64,000 nt of DNA. Origin: Rhabdonatronobacter sediminivivens. Lineage in GTDB: Bacteria > Pseudomonadota > Alphaproteobacteria > Rhodobacterales > Rhodobacteraceae. Shown here in pieces: positions 1 through 7,596 of the stretch (positions are counted from its first letter, which is position 1; each line of letters starts with the position of its first letter). Under the pieces are notes generated by a model. The model did no database searches. It was not told the DNA's origin and worked only from the letters and a program-made list of their open reading frames with translations. Location: contig NZ_JACBXS010000004.1 in assembly GCF_013415485.1 (NCBI RefSeq), forward strand, positions 62,001-126,000, read 5' to 3'. Position numbers and translations under genes: made by a program.

Positions 1-402
1 TGCAGGTGACCTTTTGCGGCAATGTGACATTCAGCGCCTCCTCACCATAATATTCGATGGTGACCATCATCCCGTCCTGCAGGAAGGGACGGCGTTCGCC
101 AAGGATATCGGCAGGCAGTTCCAGTTGTTCGAAGCTTTCCATATCCATGAAGACCAGCATATCATCGTTTTCGTAAAGAAACTGCTGATCCCTTTGCTCC
201 AGCCGGACGCGTTCGACCTTGTCCTCGGAGCGGAAGCGTTCGTTCAGCTTGCGCCCGTCGCGCAGATTCTTCATTTCCACCTGGGCGAAGGCGCCGCCCT
301 TGCCCGGCTTCACATGATTGACCTTGACCGCCACCCACAGGCCCTGGTCATGCTCAAGCACGTTCCCGGGACGGATTTCGTTTCCGTTGATTTTCGGCAT
401 TT
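1..402 (-). CDS. efp: Elongation factor P, N-terminal 134 residues (cut by window start)
   Basis: EF-P binds between the ribosomal P and E sites and relieves stalling at polyproline stretches. The 134 visible residues begin [20 protein letters not shown] and contain the domain I tip loop KPGKGGA, with Lys34 at the position that is post-translationally modified in other bacteria. Domain I (about 1-64) and most of domain II are present. The family is about 187 residues long, so roughly 50 C-terminal residues lie outside the window. The start is the ATG whose complement is at 400-402. The gene is divergent from the small conserved gene at 604. No partial-gene anomaly is seen other than the window edge. 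Confidence 0.95.
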
Positions 403-603
403 CTCACCCTGGCGTGGCTTGTGATATAATTGCCTGCCCCTATATCTGGGGCCGTGGCATGACGCAAGATCAGGATCGTGCTCCGCAGCCATGCGCCGGA
501 CGCATGGGTGGTATGCGTCACTGCCGTAGCGAATCGCACTGCCAAAGGCGTAGAGACGTCGGACGGTAAATTGCAAGTGCAAGAACAAGAAAAAAGGACC
601 AGG

Positions 604-930
604 ATGATGTTCGACACCACGGATGGCACGGCATTCAATCACGAGCAGGGCGCCCGTGCACGGAAACTGTTCGCTGCCGTGGTGCTGGCTGCTCTGGATG
701 ATGCCATCGCCGATGACAAGAAATACGGCAATGGCCCTGAACAGATCGCCCGTTGGGCGCGGTCCCGTGACGGGCGTGAGGTTCTGTCCTGCGCCGGGAT
801 CGACCCGAACGAACGGGTGGTGAAGGGGCTGATGGAATTTGTGGGCCGCGGCGTGCGGACCTCGGTCGCGCTGTCGCGCGAGGAAAGCGAACGCCGCAAC
901 CAAGCGGCGGCCGAAGCGCAGGCCGCCTGA
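604..930 (+). CDS. Small conserved alphaproteobacterial protein of unknown function
   Basis: A 108-residue soluble protein beginning MMFDTTDGTAFNHEQGARAR. It is mostly helical by composition, has no signal peptide or membrane segment, and has a charged Ala/Glu-rich tail. I recognise it only as a short protein conserved in Rhodobacterales (possibly the DUF6280 family; from memory, not verified). The ATG at 604 is preceded by an AGGA ribosome-binding site; an upstream GTG at 478 would add 42 residues but lacks one. A perfect 13-bp terminator hairpin follows 25 bp after the stop, so it is probably monocistronic. The function cannot be named. Confidence 0.8.
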   Translation: MMFDTTDGTAFNHEQGARARKLFAAVVLAALDDAIADDKKYGNGPEQIARWARSRDGREVLSCAGIDPNERVVKGLMEFVGRGVRTSVALSREESERRNQAAAEAQAA

Positions 931-955
931 CGCCAGCATCAGCGCGAAGCTGCGA

Positions 956-986
956 AAACCCCGCGCCCGGTCTGGGCGCGGGGTTT
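956..986 (+). terminator. Rho-independent-type hairpin after the 604-930 gene
   Basis: A perfect 13-bp inverted repeat (956-968 with 974-986, loop of five) has the form AAACCCCGCGCCC / GGGCGCGGGGTTT. The A and T ends make it usable on both strands. It closes the gene ending at 930, and could also stop readthrough from the opposite-strand gene ending at 1040. Confidence 0.85.
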
Positions 987-1039
987 CGCTTTCTGCCGCG
1001 GGCGGGATCGCATGTCCTGCCCCGGGTGCAGGCGCAGTG

Positions 1040-1417
1040 CTACATCTGCAGGCCCGAGGCCGTCCACAACTGACGGATCGAATGATCTCCGGCGCGGCCA
1101 AGCCGTGCCCATACGGCCGCAAAGGCCACCCCGTCCCCGCTGCGCGCGCAGATCGCCACATCCCGGGCCACGCGCGCCAGGGTTGTCAGGCCGATCTCGG
1201 ATGCCGCATCCGACAGCGCCTGGGCCTGCTTGGCCATGGTGGCGGCGCTGCCGTGGTGATACACCTCCTGGAGATGCGTCAGATCCTGGGCGATCGCGCC
1301 CACCCGCTCCATCAGATAGGATTCGGCATCGCGCAGGCCGTGCATGCGGCACAGCGTGGCAATGCGCCGTCTGTCCACCAGGATCGTTTCAATCGCATCG
1401 AATGGAAGCACCATCAT
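1040..1417 (-). CDS. Hypothetical helical protein resembling an Hpt domain
   Basis: A 125-residue soluble protein with no close family I can name. The middle (about residues 45-100) reads as two long amphipathic helices joined by a GLTTLARVARD turn, resembling a histidine phosphotransfer (Hpt) four-helix bundle. The expected phosphoacceptor pattern H-x-[LI]-K-G is absent: the nearby HHGSAATM has His but no Lys-Gly. It may therefore be a degenerate Hpt-like protein or simply a helical bundle. Two tandem start ATGs are at 1417 and 1414. It is convergent with the gene at 604-930 and shares its terminator region. The Hpt suggestion is inference only. Confidence 0.65.
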   Translation of the reverse strand: MMVLPFDAIETILVDRRRIATLCRMHGLRDAESYLMERVGAIAQDLTHLQEVYHHGSAATMAKQAQALSDAASEIGLTTLARVARDVAICARSGDGVAFAAVWARLGRAGDHSIRQLWTASGLQM

Positions 1418-1541
1418 CGAAGCACCCGCCCATAGTTCATTTCACCCATGGGCAGGATGCAACGCCGGCGCTAACAAATCCTTGCGGTTGTGCCGGGTCT
1501 GACGGCTTTTTCCGCCTCTGGGTAAATGCGGGCTGAACAGA

Positions 1542-1946
1542 TCACTTCGGCGGGCCGGGGCGGTCCACATATTCCGGCATCATCGAGGAATGATGTTCGA
1601 TGATGCGCCAGTCATCGCCTTCGGCGCGATAGACGAAGGTGTAGCGGCACAGGACTTGCACCAGGCCCTCCTCGGTGGTCAGGTCGAAGTCGTAGACCCC
1701 GGAATTGATGGCCAGATCGCCGAAGATGCGGATATTCTGCTGGTGGATGGTGCCATGGGGGCGCTTCTTCAGGAACTGGGTGAAATACTCTTCGATCTCG
1801 GCCGGAGAGCGGCGCACCTTGTTCGACACCGTGGGCAACAGCACCGCATCGGGGGCGTAAAGCGCCGCCACGGTCTTTGGATCGCCGGTCTGCAGGGCAG
1901 CGTTCCAGCGGTCGAACAGTTGGGCAATGGTGGTTTCGGTGGTCAT
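1542..1946 (-). CDS. SgcJ/EcaC-type SnoaL-like (DUF4440/CaMKII-association fold) protein
   Basis: A 134-residue NTF2/SnoaL-fold protein. Motifs include LFDRWNAALQTGDPKTVAALY, APDAVLLPTVSN near residues 29-42 and a C-terminal WRIIEHHSSMMPE, typical of the SgcJ/EcaC group. These proteins have a cone-shaped pocket, and most bacterial members have no assigned substrate. The start is set at MTTETTIAQL (1946), since the longer reading upstream has low-complexity, frame-shadow character. No signal peptide. It is monocistronic on the minus strand, downstream of a strong hairpin at 2093-2121. A specific reaction cannot be assigned. Confidence 0.82.
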   Translation of the reverse strand: MTTETTIAQLFDRWNAALQTGDPKTVAALYAPDAVLLPTVSNKVRRSPAEIEEYFTQFLKKRPHGTIHQQNIRIFGDLAINSGVYDFDLTTEEGLVQVLCRYTFVYRAEGDDWRIIEHHSSMMPEYVDRPGPPK

Positions 1947-2092
1947 GCGACGGCTCCCCGGTTGATGCAGGCTGAAAAAACCGCTCTCGCTTTTGCAAGG
2001 TGCCGCGCCTTGCACAAGCATTTTTCGCCTGGCGCAGGATGCGCGCGGGGTCACATCGAAGTCAACAGGATCGGAGGAAGCCGGAAAGGGCA

Positions 2093-2121
2093 GCGCGCAT
2101 TGCCGATGGGGCAATGCGCGC
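2093..2121. other. Perfect 12-bp hairpin in the gap between two minus-strand genes
   Basis: GCGCGCATTGCC (2093-2104) pairs perfectly with 2110-2121 across a five-base loop. No T-run follows on either strand, so it is not a textbook intrinsic terminator. It lies 68 bp past the stop of the DUF1127 gene and about 145 bp before the SnoaL-like gene start. It may mark a transcript 3' end or serve as an RNA-stability stem. The rest of 1947-2188 shows nothing else recognisable. Confidence 0.6.
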
Positions 2122-2188
2122 AGCATGTGCTCAGGTCTGTCCGGGAAACCACCCGGGGCCGCCCGAAGGCCGTGCCGCCGACCTCGGA

Positions 2189-2410
2189 TCAGAGGCCGAA
2201 ACGGTCCCGGAACACATGGAACGGGATCTGGTCACGGGTCAGGCCCATGCGCGACAGTTCGTCATCGCTCAGCCGGTTCAGGGCCCGGATCTGGTCGGTG
2301 CGGGCGCGCCGCTCCAGGTAGGCACCAAAGCCATTGGCCAGCCCGGCAAAGAAATCAGCGACAGCAGAGCCTTCTGCGCGGTTGCGGTGGTCGGTCGAAA
2401 TAAAAGCCAT
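2189..2410 (-). CDS. DUF1127 domain small protein
   Basis: A 73-residue protein ending in the DUF1127 signature: RALNRLSDDELSRMGLTRDQ, from about residue 41. Small Arg-rich DUF1127 proteins in alphaproteobacteria have been linked to RNA turnover and to phosphate and carbon metabolism, and are often stress-induced; this copy's role is unknown. The N-terminal half (DFFAGLANGFGAYLERRART) is an amphipathic helix. A GAGGCG ribosome-binding site precedes the ATG at 2410. A dyad CTGC-N3-GCAG lies about 80 bp upstream. Confidence 0.88.
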   Translation of the reverse strand: MAFISTDHRNRAEGSAVADFFAGLANGFGAYLERRARTDQIRALNRLSDDELSRMGLTRDQIPFHVFRDRFGL

Positions 2411-2485
2411 GGGAACGCCTCATGTTTGTGTGTCGTCCCCTCCCTGCCATTCAAGTTAGGGCATGAGTGCTGACATTTCCATTGC

Positions 2486-2506
2486 CAATGCTGCAAGGCA
2501 GCATTG
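2486..2506. promoter_or_regulatory. Dyad containing CTGC-N3-GCAG upstream of the DUF1127 gene (PhaR-like site)
   Basis: CAATGCTGC (2486-2494) and GCAGCATTG (2498-2506) form a perfect 9-bp dyad with an AAG spacer. Its core CTGC-AAG-GCAG matches the CTGC-N3/4-GCAG consensus described for the polyhydroxybutyrate regulator PhaR in Paracoccus. It lies 76-96 bp upstream of the DUF1127 start. Assignment to PhaR is inference; the dyad itself is directly visible. Confidence 0.45.
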
Positions 2507-2560
2507 CACCTGCAGCAATGGTATACCAGATACCGGGCACCACGGCAGCGCCCGGGGCGA

Positions 2561-4048
2561 TCAGGCAAACACGCCCTGCACCGCCCAGCCCCCCACCTGC
2601 GGGGTGCGGAACAGCCACAGGCGCGGGCCTTCGCGGGTCTGCACCACCCAATAGTCGCGCAATCCGCTGCGCCAGGCGGGATCGTCCAGCCACCATTCCG
2701 GGGTGATCCGTTCCGGCCCCTCCGCCTGCAGCACCTGCAGCCGCTGGCGCCGCCAGGTGAAGCGGCGGGGCGGGTCGCGGCTGTCGCGCGCGGCCAGCGG
2801 TTCGGGCGGGAAGATCAGCAGCGGGCGCGGCGGGGCGGCGGGCCAGTCCGCCACCGGGTCGGCATGGGCGGCCGAGGCGGTGACAAAGCTGCGTTCGGGG
2901 ATGTGGCTGTCGGCGGGCAGGAAGCGGGTCAGCCGTTCGAACCCCACGCGATTGCCCAGCCGGGTCAGCAGGTCGGACAGGTCATCGGCCTGCATCTGGC
3001 CGCCGGTGGTGATCTGGGCGGCGGCCAGCGGCTCGGTCACGGGGGCGCTCAGCCGCAGCGCATCGATGCCGAAACCCGCGTCCACATCCTCTAGCGCGCG
3101 GTCGAACAGCCGGGCCATGGCCGTGGCGTCGCGCATGGGGCGGGCCAGGCCGATCTGGGCCTCGGCGCGGCTGCCATCGGCGCGCAGCAGGTCCAGCCGC
3201 AGGCGGCGCGCGCCCAGTTCGGCGGCCTGCAGATGGGTGCAGAGCCGCTCCAGCAGGCGCAGCAGCGCGGCGTCGATGTCCCCGCGCAGGCCGATCGGGT
3301 CCGGGAAGCTGAGGCGGACGGCAGGCAGCGGCGCCTCGTCGCGCGGGGCGACGGGTTCGGGCACCGCCCCCAGTGCCTGGTCCAGCCGCAGCAGCAGCGC
3401 CTGGCCAAAGCGCCGGGCCAGCGTGGCGCGCGGCAGGGCGGTCAGATCGGCGATGCAGCGCAGGCCCAGACGGTCCAGCGCCTCGGCTGTTTCGGGGGCA
3501 ATCCGCAGGGCGGCGGGCGGCAGAGGCGCCAGCGCTGCCGCCCCCTGCCCCGCCGCGATGATGCGCCCCGGCTGCCGGCCATGCCGGGCCAGCGCCCAGG
3601 CCGCGCCGCGCGTGTCGGCGATGGCGCCGCGCGCGGCAAAGCCCATCCGCCCCAGCCGCGCCAGCAGATCGTCCAGCAGCGCCCCCTCGCCCCCCATCAG
3701 ATGCGCCGATCCGGTGATGTCCAGCACCAGCCCGTCCGGGCCTTCGGTGCCCACCCAGGGGCAATAGCGCCCCGCCCAGCGCCGCAGCGCCGCCTGCGCG
3801 CGGGCATCGGCGGCGGGGTCATGGGGGCGGGTGATCAGGTCCGGGCACAGCGCGCGCGCCTCGGCCAGGGCCTGGCCGGGACGCGCGCCGCCGCGCCGCC
3901 CGGCGGGGTTGACGCAGACCAGCCGCGCCGCCCCCGCCTGCATCGCCGTCACCGCAAAGGGGCCATCGGGGGCCATGCCCCGCCCCTCGCGGTCCGAGGC
4001 GAAGCGCGGCAGCCAGAGCGACAGGATACGCCGGGGGGGCGAGGACAT
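2561..4048 (-). CDS. imuB: ImuB-type non-catalytic Y-family DNA polymerase homologue
   Basis: A 495-residue protein of the ImuB group. In other bacteria ImuB links ImuA and the error-prone polymerase DnaE2 to the beta clamp during SOS mutagenesis. The polymerase region runs from about residue 8 (ILSLWLPRFASDREG) through LDITGSAHLMGGE and RGAIADTRGAAWALARHG. The catalytic acidic residue of active Y-family enzymes is replaced at the N-terminus (SLWLPRFAS instead of D-x-D-x-F), as expected for ImuB. The C-terminal part ends in DYWVVQTREGPRLWLFR. Normally imuA lies directly upstream and dnaE2 downstream; neither is here. A LexA box 24 bp upstream shows it has its own damage-inducible promoter. 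Confidence 0.92.
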   Translation of the reverse strand: MSSPPRRILSLWLPRFASDREGRGMAPDGPFAVTAMQAGAARLVCVNPAGRRGGARPGQALAEARALCPDLITRPHDPAADARAQAALRRWAGRYCPWVGTEGPDGLVLDITGSAHLMGGEGALLDDLLARLGRMGFAARGAIADTRGAAWALARHGRQPGRIIAAGQGAAALAPLPPAALRIAPETAEALDRLGLRCIADLTALPRATLARRFGQALLLRLDQALGAVPEPVAPRDEAPLPAVRLSFPDPIGLRGDIDAALLRLLERLCTHLQAAELGARRLRLDLLRADGSRAEAQIGLARPMRDATAMARLFDRALEDVDAGFGIDALRLSAPVTEPLAAAQITTGGQMQADDLSDLLTRLGNRVGFERLTRFLPADSHIPERSFVTASAAHADPVADWPAAPPRPLLIFPPEPLAARDSRDPPRRFTWRRQRLQVLQAEGPERITPEWWLDDPAWRSGLRDYWVVQTREGPRLWLFRTPQVGGWAVQGVFA

Positions 4049-4071
4049 GGGCGAAGGATCCGATCAGGAAT

Positions 4072-4086
4072 GTTCGCTTTACGTTC
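4072..4086 (-). promoter_or_regulatory. LexA (SOS) box GTTC-N7-GTTC upstream of imuB
   Basis: GTTC at 4072-4075 and GTTC at 4083-4086 are separated by exactly seven bases (read from the imuB strand, GAAC-N7-GAAC). This is the alphaproteobacterial LexA recognition pattern. It ends 24 bp upstream of the imuB ATG (4046-4048), overlapping the expected promoter, so LexA would repress imuB directly. Confidence 0.85.
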
Positions 4087-4116
4087 TAGGCGTCACCCCG
4101 CCCTGAGTCGAGTCCC

Positions 4117-5190
4117 TCAGCCCCGCCCCGCGGCCCGCGCCGCAGCACGCGCCAGCGCGCGGGCCATGACCGCGGCAGCCTCCTCCCAGCGCGGCAGCGC
4201 GGCGCCTTCGGCACGGGCGGTGGCGGCCATGGCGGCATGGGTGGCCGGGTCGGTCAGCAGCCGCTCCAGCGCGGTGGCAAAGGCGGCGGGGTCATCGGGC
4301 GGGGTCAGGATCCCGGCGCCCGGCGGCAGGGTGTCCGGCACGGCGCCCACGGTGCAGCTGACCACCGGCAGGCCATGGAGCAGCGCCTCGGACAGGACCA
4401 TGCCATAGCCTTCGTAGCGGGTGGCCAGCGCGAACAGATGCGCCTGCCGCCACAGCCGGTCCAGCGCCGCCGCAGGGATCACGCCGGTGAAAGTGACGCG
4501 CGCGTCAAACCCCAGAGCGGCGCGCTGGCGATGCAGCGCGGCCTCGACGCCTCTGTCATGGGTCAGGCCGACGATGGCCGCCTGCCACGGCAGGTCCCGC
4601 AGCCGGTCCAGCGCCGCCAGCAGCACATCATGCCCCTTGCGTTCGCAGATAATGCCCACCGACAGGATCAGCGGAGGCGCGGCCTTCGGCACCGGGGTCC
4701 CCGGGGGCGTGGGGCGGTCAAAGCCCGGCAGGGCGATGGAAATGTTCTCCGGCGCCACCCCGAACTGTTCGATCAGGATCGCGCGGGTGTGCGGGCTGGG
4801 CACCACCACGTGGTCAGCGTGGCGCAGGTTGGCGGTTTCGTGGTCAATCAGCGCGCGGGCCACATCCGGGGGCAACCCCGCCTCCAGCCCCAGCGGATGG
4901 TGCAGCATGGCCACCACCGGCAGGTCCAGCGACGCCAGCAGCGCGGTGTCCATCGACCCGAAGACCAGCCCGTCCAGAATCAAGGGCGTCCCCGGTGCCA
5001 GCGCGCGCAGCTTTTCGGCCAGCTCTGCCTCGGCCTGCGGCGTGGGATGGGGCCATGAGGGCATCAGCGCCACATGCGCCGTGGGCAGGCCGATCGCGTT
5101 GAGGGTCTCCAGCATCCGGCGTTCATAGATATAGCCGCCGGTGCGGGTGTTCAGGTCGCCGGGAATGGCAAAGGCGGCGTGCAGGGTCAT
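4117..5190 (-). CDS. Family GT4 glycosyltransferase
   Basis: A 357-residue GT-B glycosyltransferase. The N-terminal Rossmann half begins HAAFAIPGDLNTRTGGYIYE with the G-G-x-x glycine loop. The C-terminal half has ILSVGIICERKGHDVLLAAL and the retaining-GT4 motif EGYGMVLSE (E-x7-E), followed by GLPVVSCTVGAVPDTL. It probably uses a nucleotide-sugar donor in the cytosol; the acceptor is unknown. The start ATG (5188-5190) overlaps the stop of the upstream permease gene by four bases (ATGA), so it is translationally coupled to an ABC importer, which is unusual. A reading that begins further upstream is a shadow of the permease. Confidence 0.88.
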   Translation of the reverse strand: MTLHAAFAIPGDLNTRTGGYIYERRMLETLNAIGLPTAHVALMPSWPHPTPQAEAELAEKLRALAPGTPLILDGLVFGSMDTALLASLDLPVVAMLHHPLGLEAGLPPDVARALIDHETANLRHADHVVVPSPHTRAILIEQFGVAPENISIALPGFDRPTPPGTPVPKAAPPLILSVGIICERKGHDVLLAALDRLRDLPWQAAIVGLTHDRGVEAALHRQRAALGFDARVTFTGVIPAAALDRLWRQAHLFALATRYEGYGMVLSEALLHGLPVVSCTVGAVPDTLPPGAGILTPPDDPAAFATALERLLTDPATHAAMAATARAEGAALPRWEEAAAVMARALARAAARAAGRG

Positions 5191-6827
5191 CGCAACTGCT
5201 CCGGGGCCACGCGGGCCAGCACGCGGCGTTCGACCGCGCCCACCAGCGCATAGCCCGCCGCCGAGCCCAGCGCCACCAGCACCACCGCCGACCACAGCAG
5301 ATTGTAGTTCGAGGTCGAGGCCGTCAGCGCCATGAGGTTCCCCAGCCCCGTTCCCGTAGCCAGCCATTCGGCCACCGTCACCGCCAGCACTGCCGCCGGG
5401 ACCGACATGCGCGCGGCGGCAAAGAAGGCGGGCAGCATGGCTGGCAGGCGCGCATGGATTAGGCGCGTCAGGCGCCCCGCGCCATAGGTGGCCATCACGT
5501 CCAGCACCTGCCCCGGCGCCTGCCGCAACCCCTGCAAACAGGCCACCAGCGCCGGAAAGAAGATCATCACCGCCACGATGGTGATGGTCCCCGCCGCCCC
5601 CCGCCCGAGTGCGAGCACGATCAGCGGCGCCGTGGTCACGATGGGGACCGAGCGCAGCGCCACCGCCACCGGCAGCACCGCGCCCGCCAGCCCCGGCGCC
5701 AGCACCAGCACCATGGCCAGCACTGCCCCCAGCCCCAGCCCGGCCAGATAGCCCGGCAGCACATAGGTCAGGGTCTGGGCGCTGGCCTCCCACAGGATCG
5801 CGCGGTTCTCGGCCGCCGTCGGCGCGCTGACCAGAAAGGCCCACAGATCATCCGGGCGCTTGGCGAAGAAACGGCTCAGACCGAACGCCTCCATCACCCC
5901 CCACCACAGCGCCAGCATCAGCACCAGCGTCAGCGCCGCCACCCCTGCGCCGCGCAACGCCCGCCCCGCGCGCCCCGACAGGGCGGTGGCGGGCGGCGGG
6001 GCCAGCAGCACCTCGGGGCGCGCAGGGGCCAGGGCGCGCGCCACCCAGCCCAGCGCGCCATAGGCCAGCATGGCCACCACCGCCGCCACCGTGGCCAGCG
6101 CCCATGTGGCCTCCACGTCCAGCCCGCGCATGGCGCGGAGCGCCAGCACGCCCATGCCGCGCTCGGCGCCCGTGAACTCGCCCACCATGGCGCCAAGGAA
6201 TGCCGCCGGGGCCGCGATCTGCAACCCCGCCAGCAGATAGGGCAGCGCCGCCATCACCCGCACCTGCACGAACGCCGTCCAGGCCCCGCGCCCGTAGACG
6301 CGCATCAGGTCGAACCAACTGGCCGGGGCCGCGCGCAGGCCCACCATCAGCGGGATGAAGGTGGTGTAATAGACCGCCAGCGCGGCCAGCGTGATCTGTG
6401 GCCCCGGCCCGGGGCCGTAAAGCACCCGCAGGATCGGCCCGGTGGCCACCAGCGGCAGGCAGAAGACCACCAGCGCAAACCCCGCCACCACCGGCTGGCT
6501 GCGCGGGATCAGGACCACCACCAGCGCCAGAGCCACCGCCGCCAGGTTCCCGGCCACAAAGCCGAGGGCGGCGTTTTCCAGCGTGATCGCCAGCGCACGG
6601 CCCATCAGCCCGCTGTTGGCCTGCAGGTAGCGCGCCACATCCACCGGCCCGGCCAGCAGATAACTGCCCGCCAGCCCGCGCGCCGCCAGTTCCCACAGCA
6701 CCAGTGCCGCCAAGGCGCCGCCCACCGCCTGCGCCCCTTCGCGCGACAGGCGCGGCAACCGCACGGCCAGTGTGACCGCGCCCGCCATGGCCCTACTGCG
6801 CGGCATGTCGCCCCGAGCCCGGATCAT
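5187..6827 (-). CDS. ABC transporter permease with two fused BPD_transp_1 domains (Tau/Ssu/Thi type)
   Basis: A 546-residue inner-membrane protein with two homologous permease modules, about residues 30-270 and 285-540. Each carries an EAA-like coupling loop: DLMRVYGRGAWTAFVQVRVM in the first and DVMATYGAGRLTRLIHARLP in the second. Importers of this family usually build a dimer of two separate roughly 260-residue permeases; here both halves are one chain, about double the normal length. It shares the operon with an ATPase and an NMT1-type binding protein. The start is uncertain: 6827 has an AGGG site but overlaps the ATPase by 35 bases, while 6806 and 6788 are alternatives. Confidence 0.88.
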   Translation of the reverse strand: MIRARGDMPRSRAMAGAVTLAVRLPRLSREGAQAVGGALAALVLWELAARGLAGSYLLAGPVDVARYLQANSGLMGRALAITLENAALGFVAGNLAAVALALVVVLIPRSQPVVAGFALVVFCLPLVATGPILRVLYGPGPGPQITLAALAVYYTTFIPLMVGLRAAPASWFDLMRVYGRGAWTAFVQVRVMAALPYLLAGLQIAAPAAFLGAMVGEFTGAERGMGVLALRAMRGLDVEATWALATVAAVVAMLAYGALGWVARALAPARPEVLLAPPPATALSGRAGRALRGAGVAALTLVLMLALWWGVMEAFGLSRFFAKRPDDLWAFLVSAPTAAENRAILWEASAQTLTYVLPGYLAGLGLGAVLAMVLVLAPGLAGAVLPVAVALRSVPIVTTAPLIVLALGRGAAGTITIVAVMIFFPALVACLQGLRQAPGQVLDVMATYGAGRLTRLIHARLPAMLPAFFAAARMSVPAAVLAVTVAEWLATGTGLGNLMALTASTSNYNLLWSAVVLVALGSAAGYALVGAVERRVLARVAPEQLR

Positions 6828-7596
6828 CCGCCCAGCCCTGCGACAGGGCGGCGGTGACCTCGGCCATCAGGGTGCGGCCCTCGGCACTGTCCAGCGCCAG
6901 AAGATCAGGGACGCGCAGATCTGCCACCACCTGTGCCGGACGGGATGAGAACACCACCACCCGGTCGGCCAGCGCCACCGCCTCGCGCACGGAATGGGTG
7001 ACCAGCAGCGCCGTGGTGCCCTGCGCCTGCCAGAGCGCGGGCAGGTCCGTGTTCAGCCGCGCGCGGGTCAATTCGTCCACCGCGCCAAAGGGCTCATCCA
7101 GCAGCAGCACGCGCGGCTGCGTGACCAGACAGCGCGCAATGGCCGCGCGCTGGCGCATCCCGCCCGAGAGTTCCGCCGGGCGGGCGTTTTCAAAGCCTGC
7201 CAGCCCCACCCGCGCGATCATCGCATCCACCGCCGCCAGATCCACCGGCTTGCGCGCCAGTTTCAGCGCCAGCGCCACATTGCCGCGCACCGACCGCCAC
7301 GGCAGGAGCGAGGCATCCTGAAACGCCATGGCCAGCGCGCCTTCGCCCTGAAGGTCGGCAGGCGCAGCACCGTCCAGCGTGACGGTGCCCGCGCTCGGCG
7401 CCTCCAGCCCTGCGACCATGCGCAGCACGGTGGACTTGCCGCAGCCCGAGGGGCCCACAAGCGCCGTCAGTTCCCCCGCGGCAAAGGTCAGGTCCAGCGG
7501 CGCCACCGCCTCGACCGCCGCCGGGCCGGTGCCGAAGGTCTTGGCCAGCGCCGCGCAGGTGATCGCGGGGCCGCGCCCTGCGCGTTGGTCAGCCAT
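6793..7596 (-). CDS. ABC transporter ATP-binding protein (SsuB/TauB/ThiZ type)
   Basis: A 267-residue nucleotide-binding subunit that powers import by the fused permease downstream. Walker A is GPSGCGKST (48-56), the Q-loop is AFQDASLLPW (91-100), the ABC signature is LSGGMRQ (143-149) and Walker B is LLLDEP (164-169), followed by the D-loop GAVDELTR and the H-loop in LLVTHSVREA. Its start overlaps the binding-protein gene by eight bases. Sequence type places it with importers of nitrate, sulfonate, taurine or pyrimidines, but the substrate cannot be read from the ATPase. Confidence 0.93.
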   Translation of the reverse strand: MADQRAGRGPAITCAALAKTFGTGPAAVEAVAPLDLTFAAGELTALVGPSGCGKSTVLRMVAGLEAPSAGTVTLDGAAPADLQGEGALAMAFQDASLLPWRSVRGNVALALKLARKPVDLAAVDAMIARVGLAGFENARPAELSGGMRQRAAIARCLVTQPRVLLLDEPFGAVDELTRARLNTDLPALWQAQGTTALLVTHSVREAVALADRVVVFSSRPAQVVADLRVPDLLALDSAEGRTLMAEVTAALSQGWADDPGSGRHAAQ

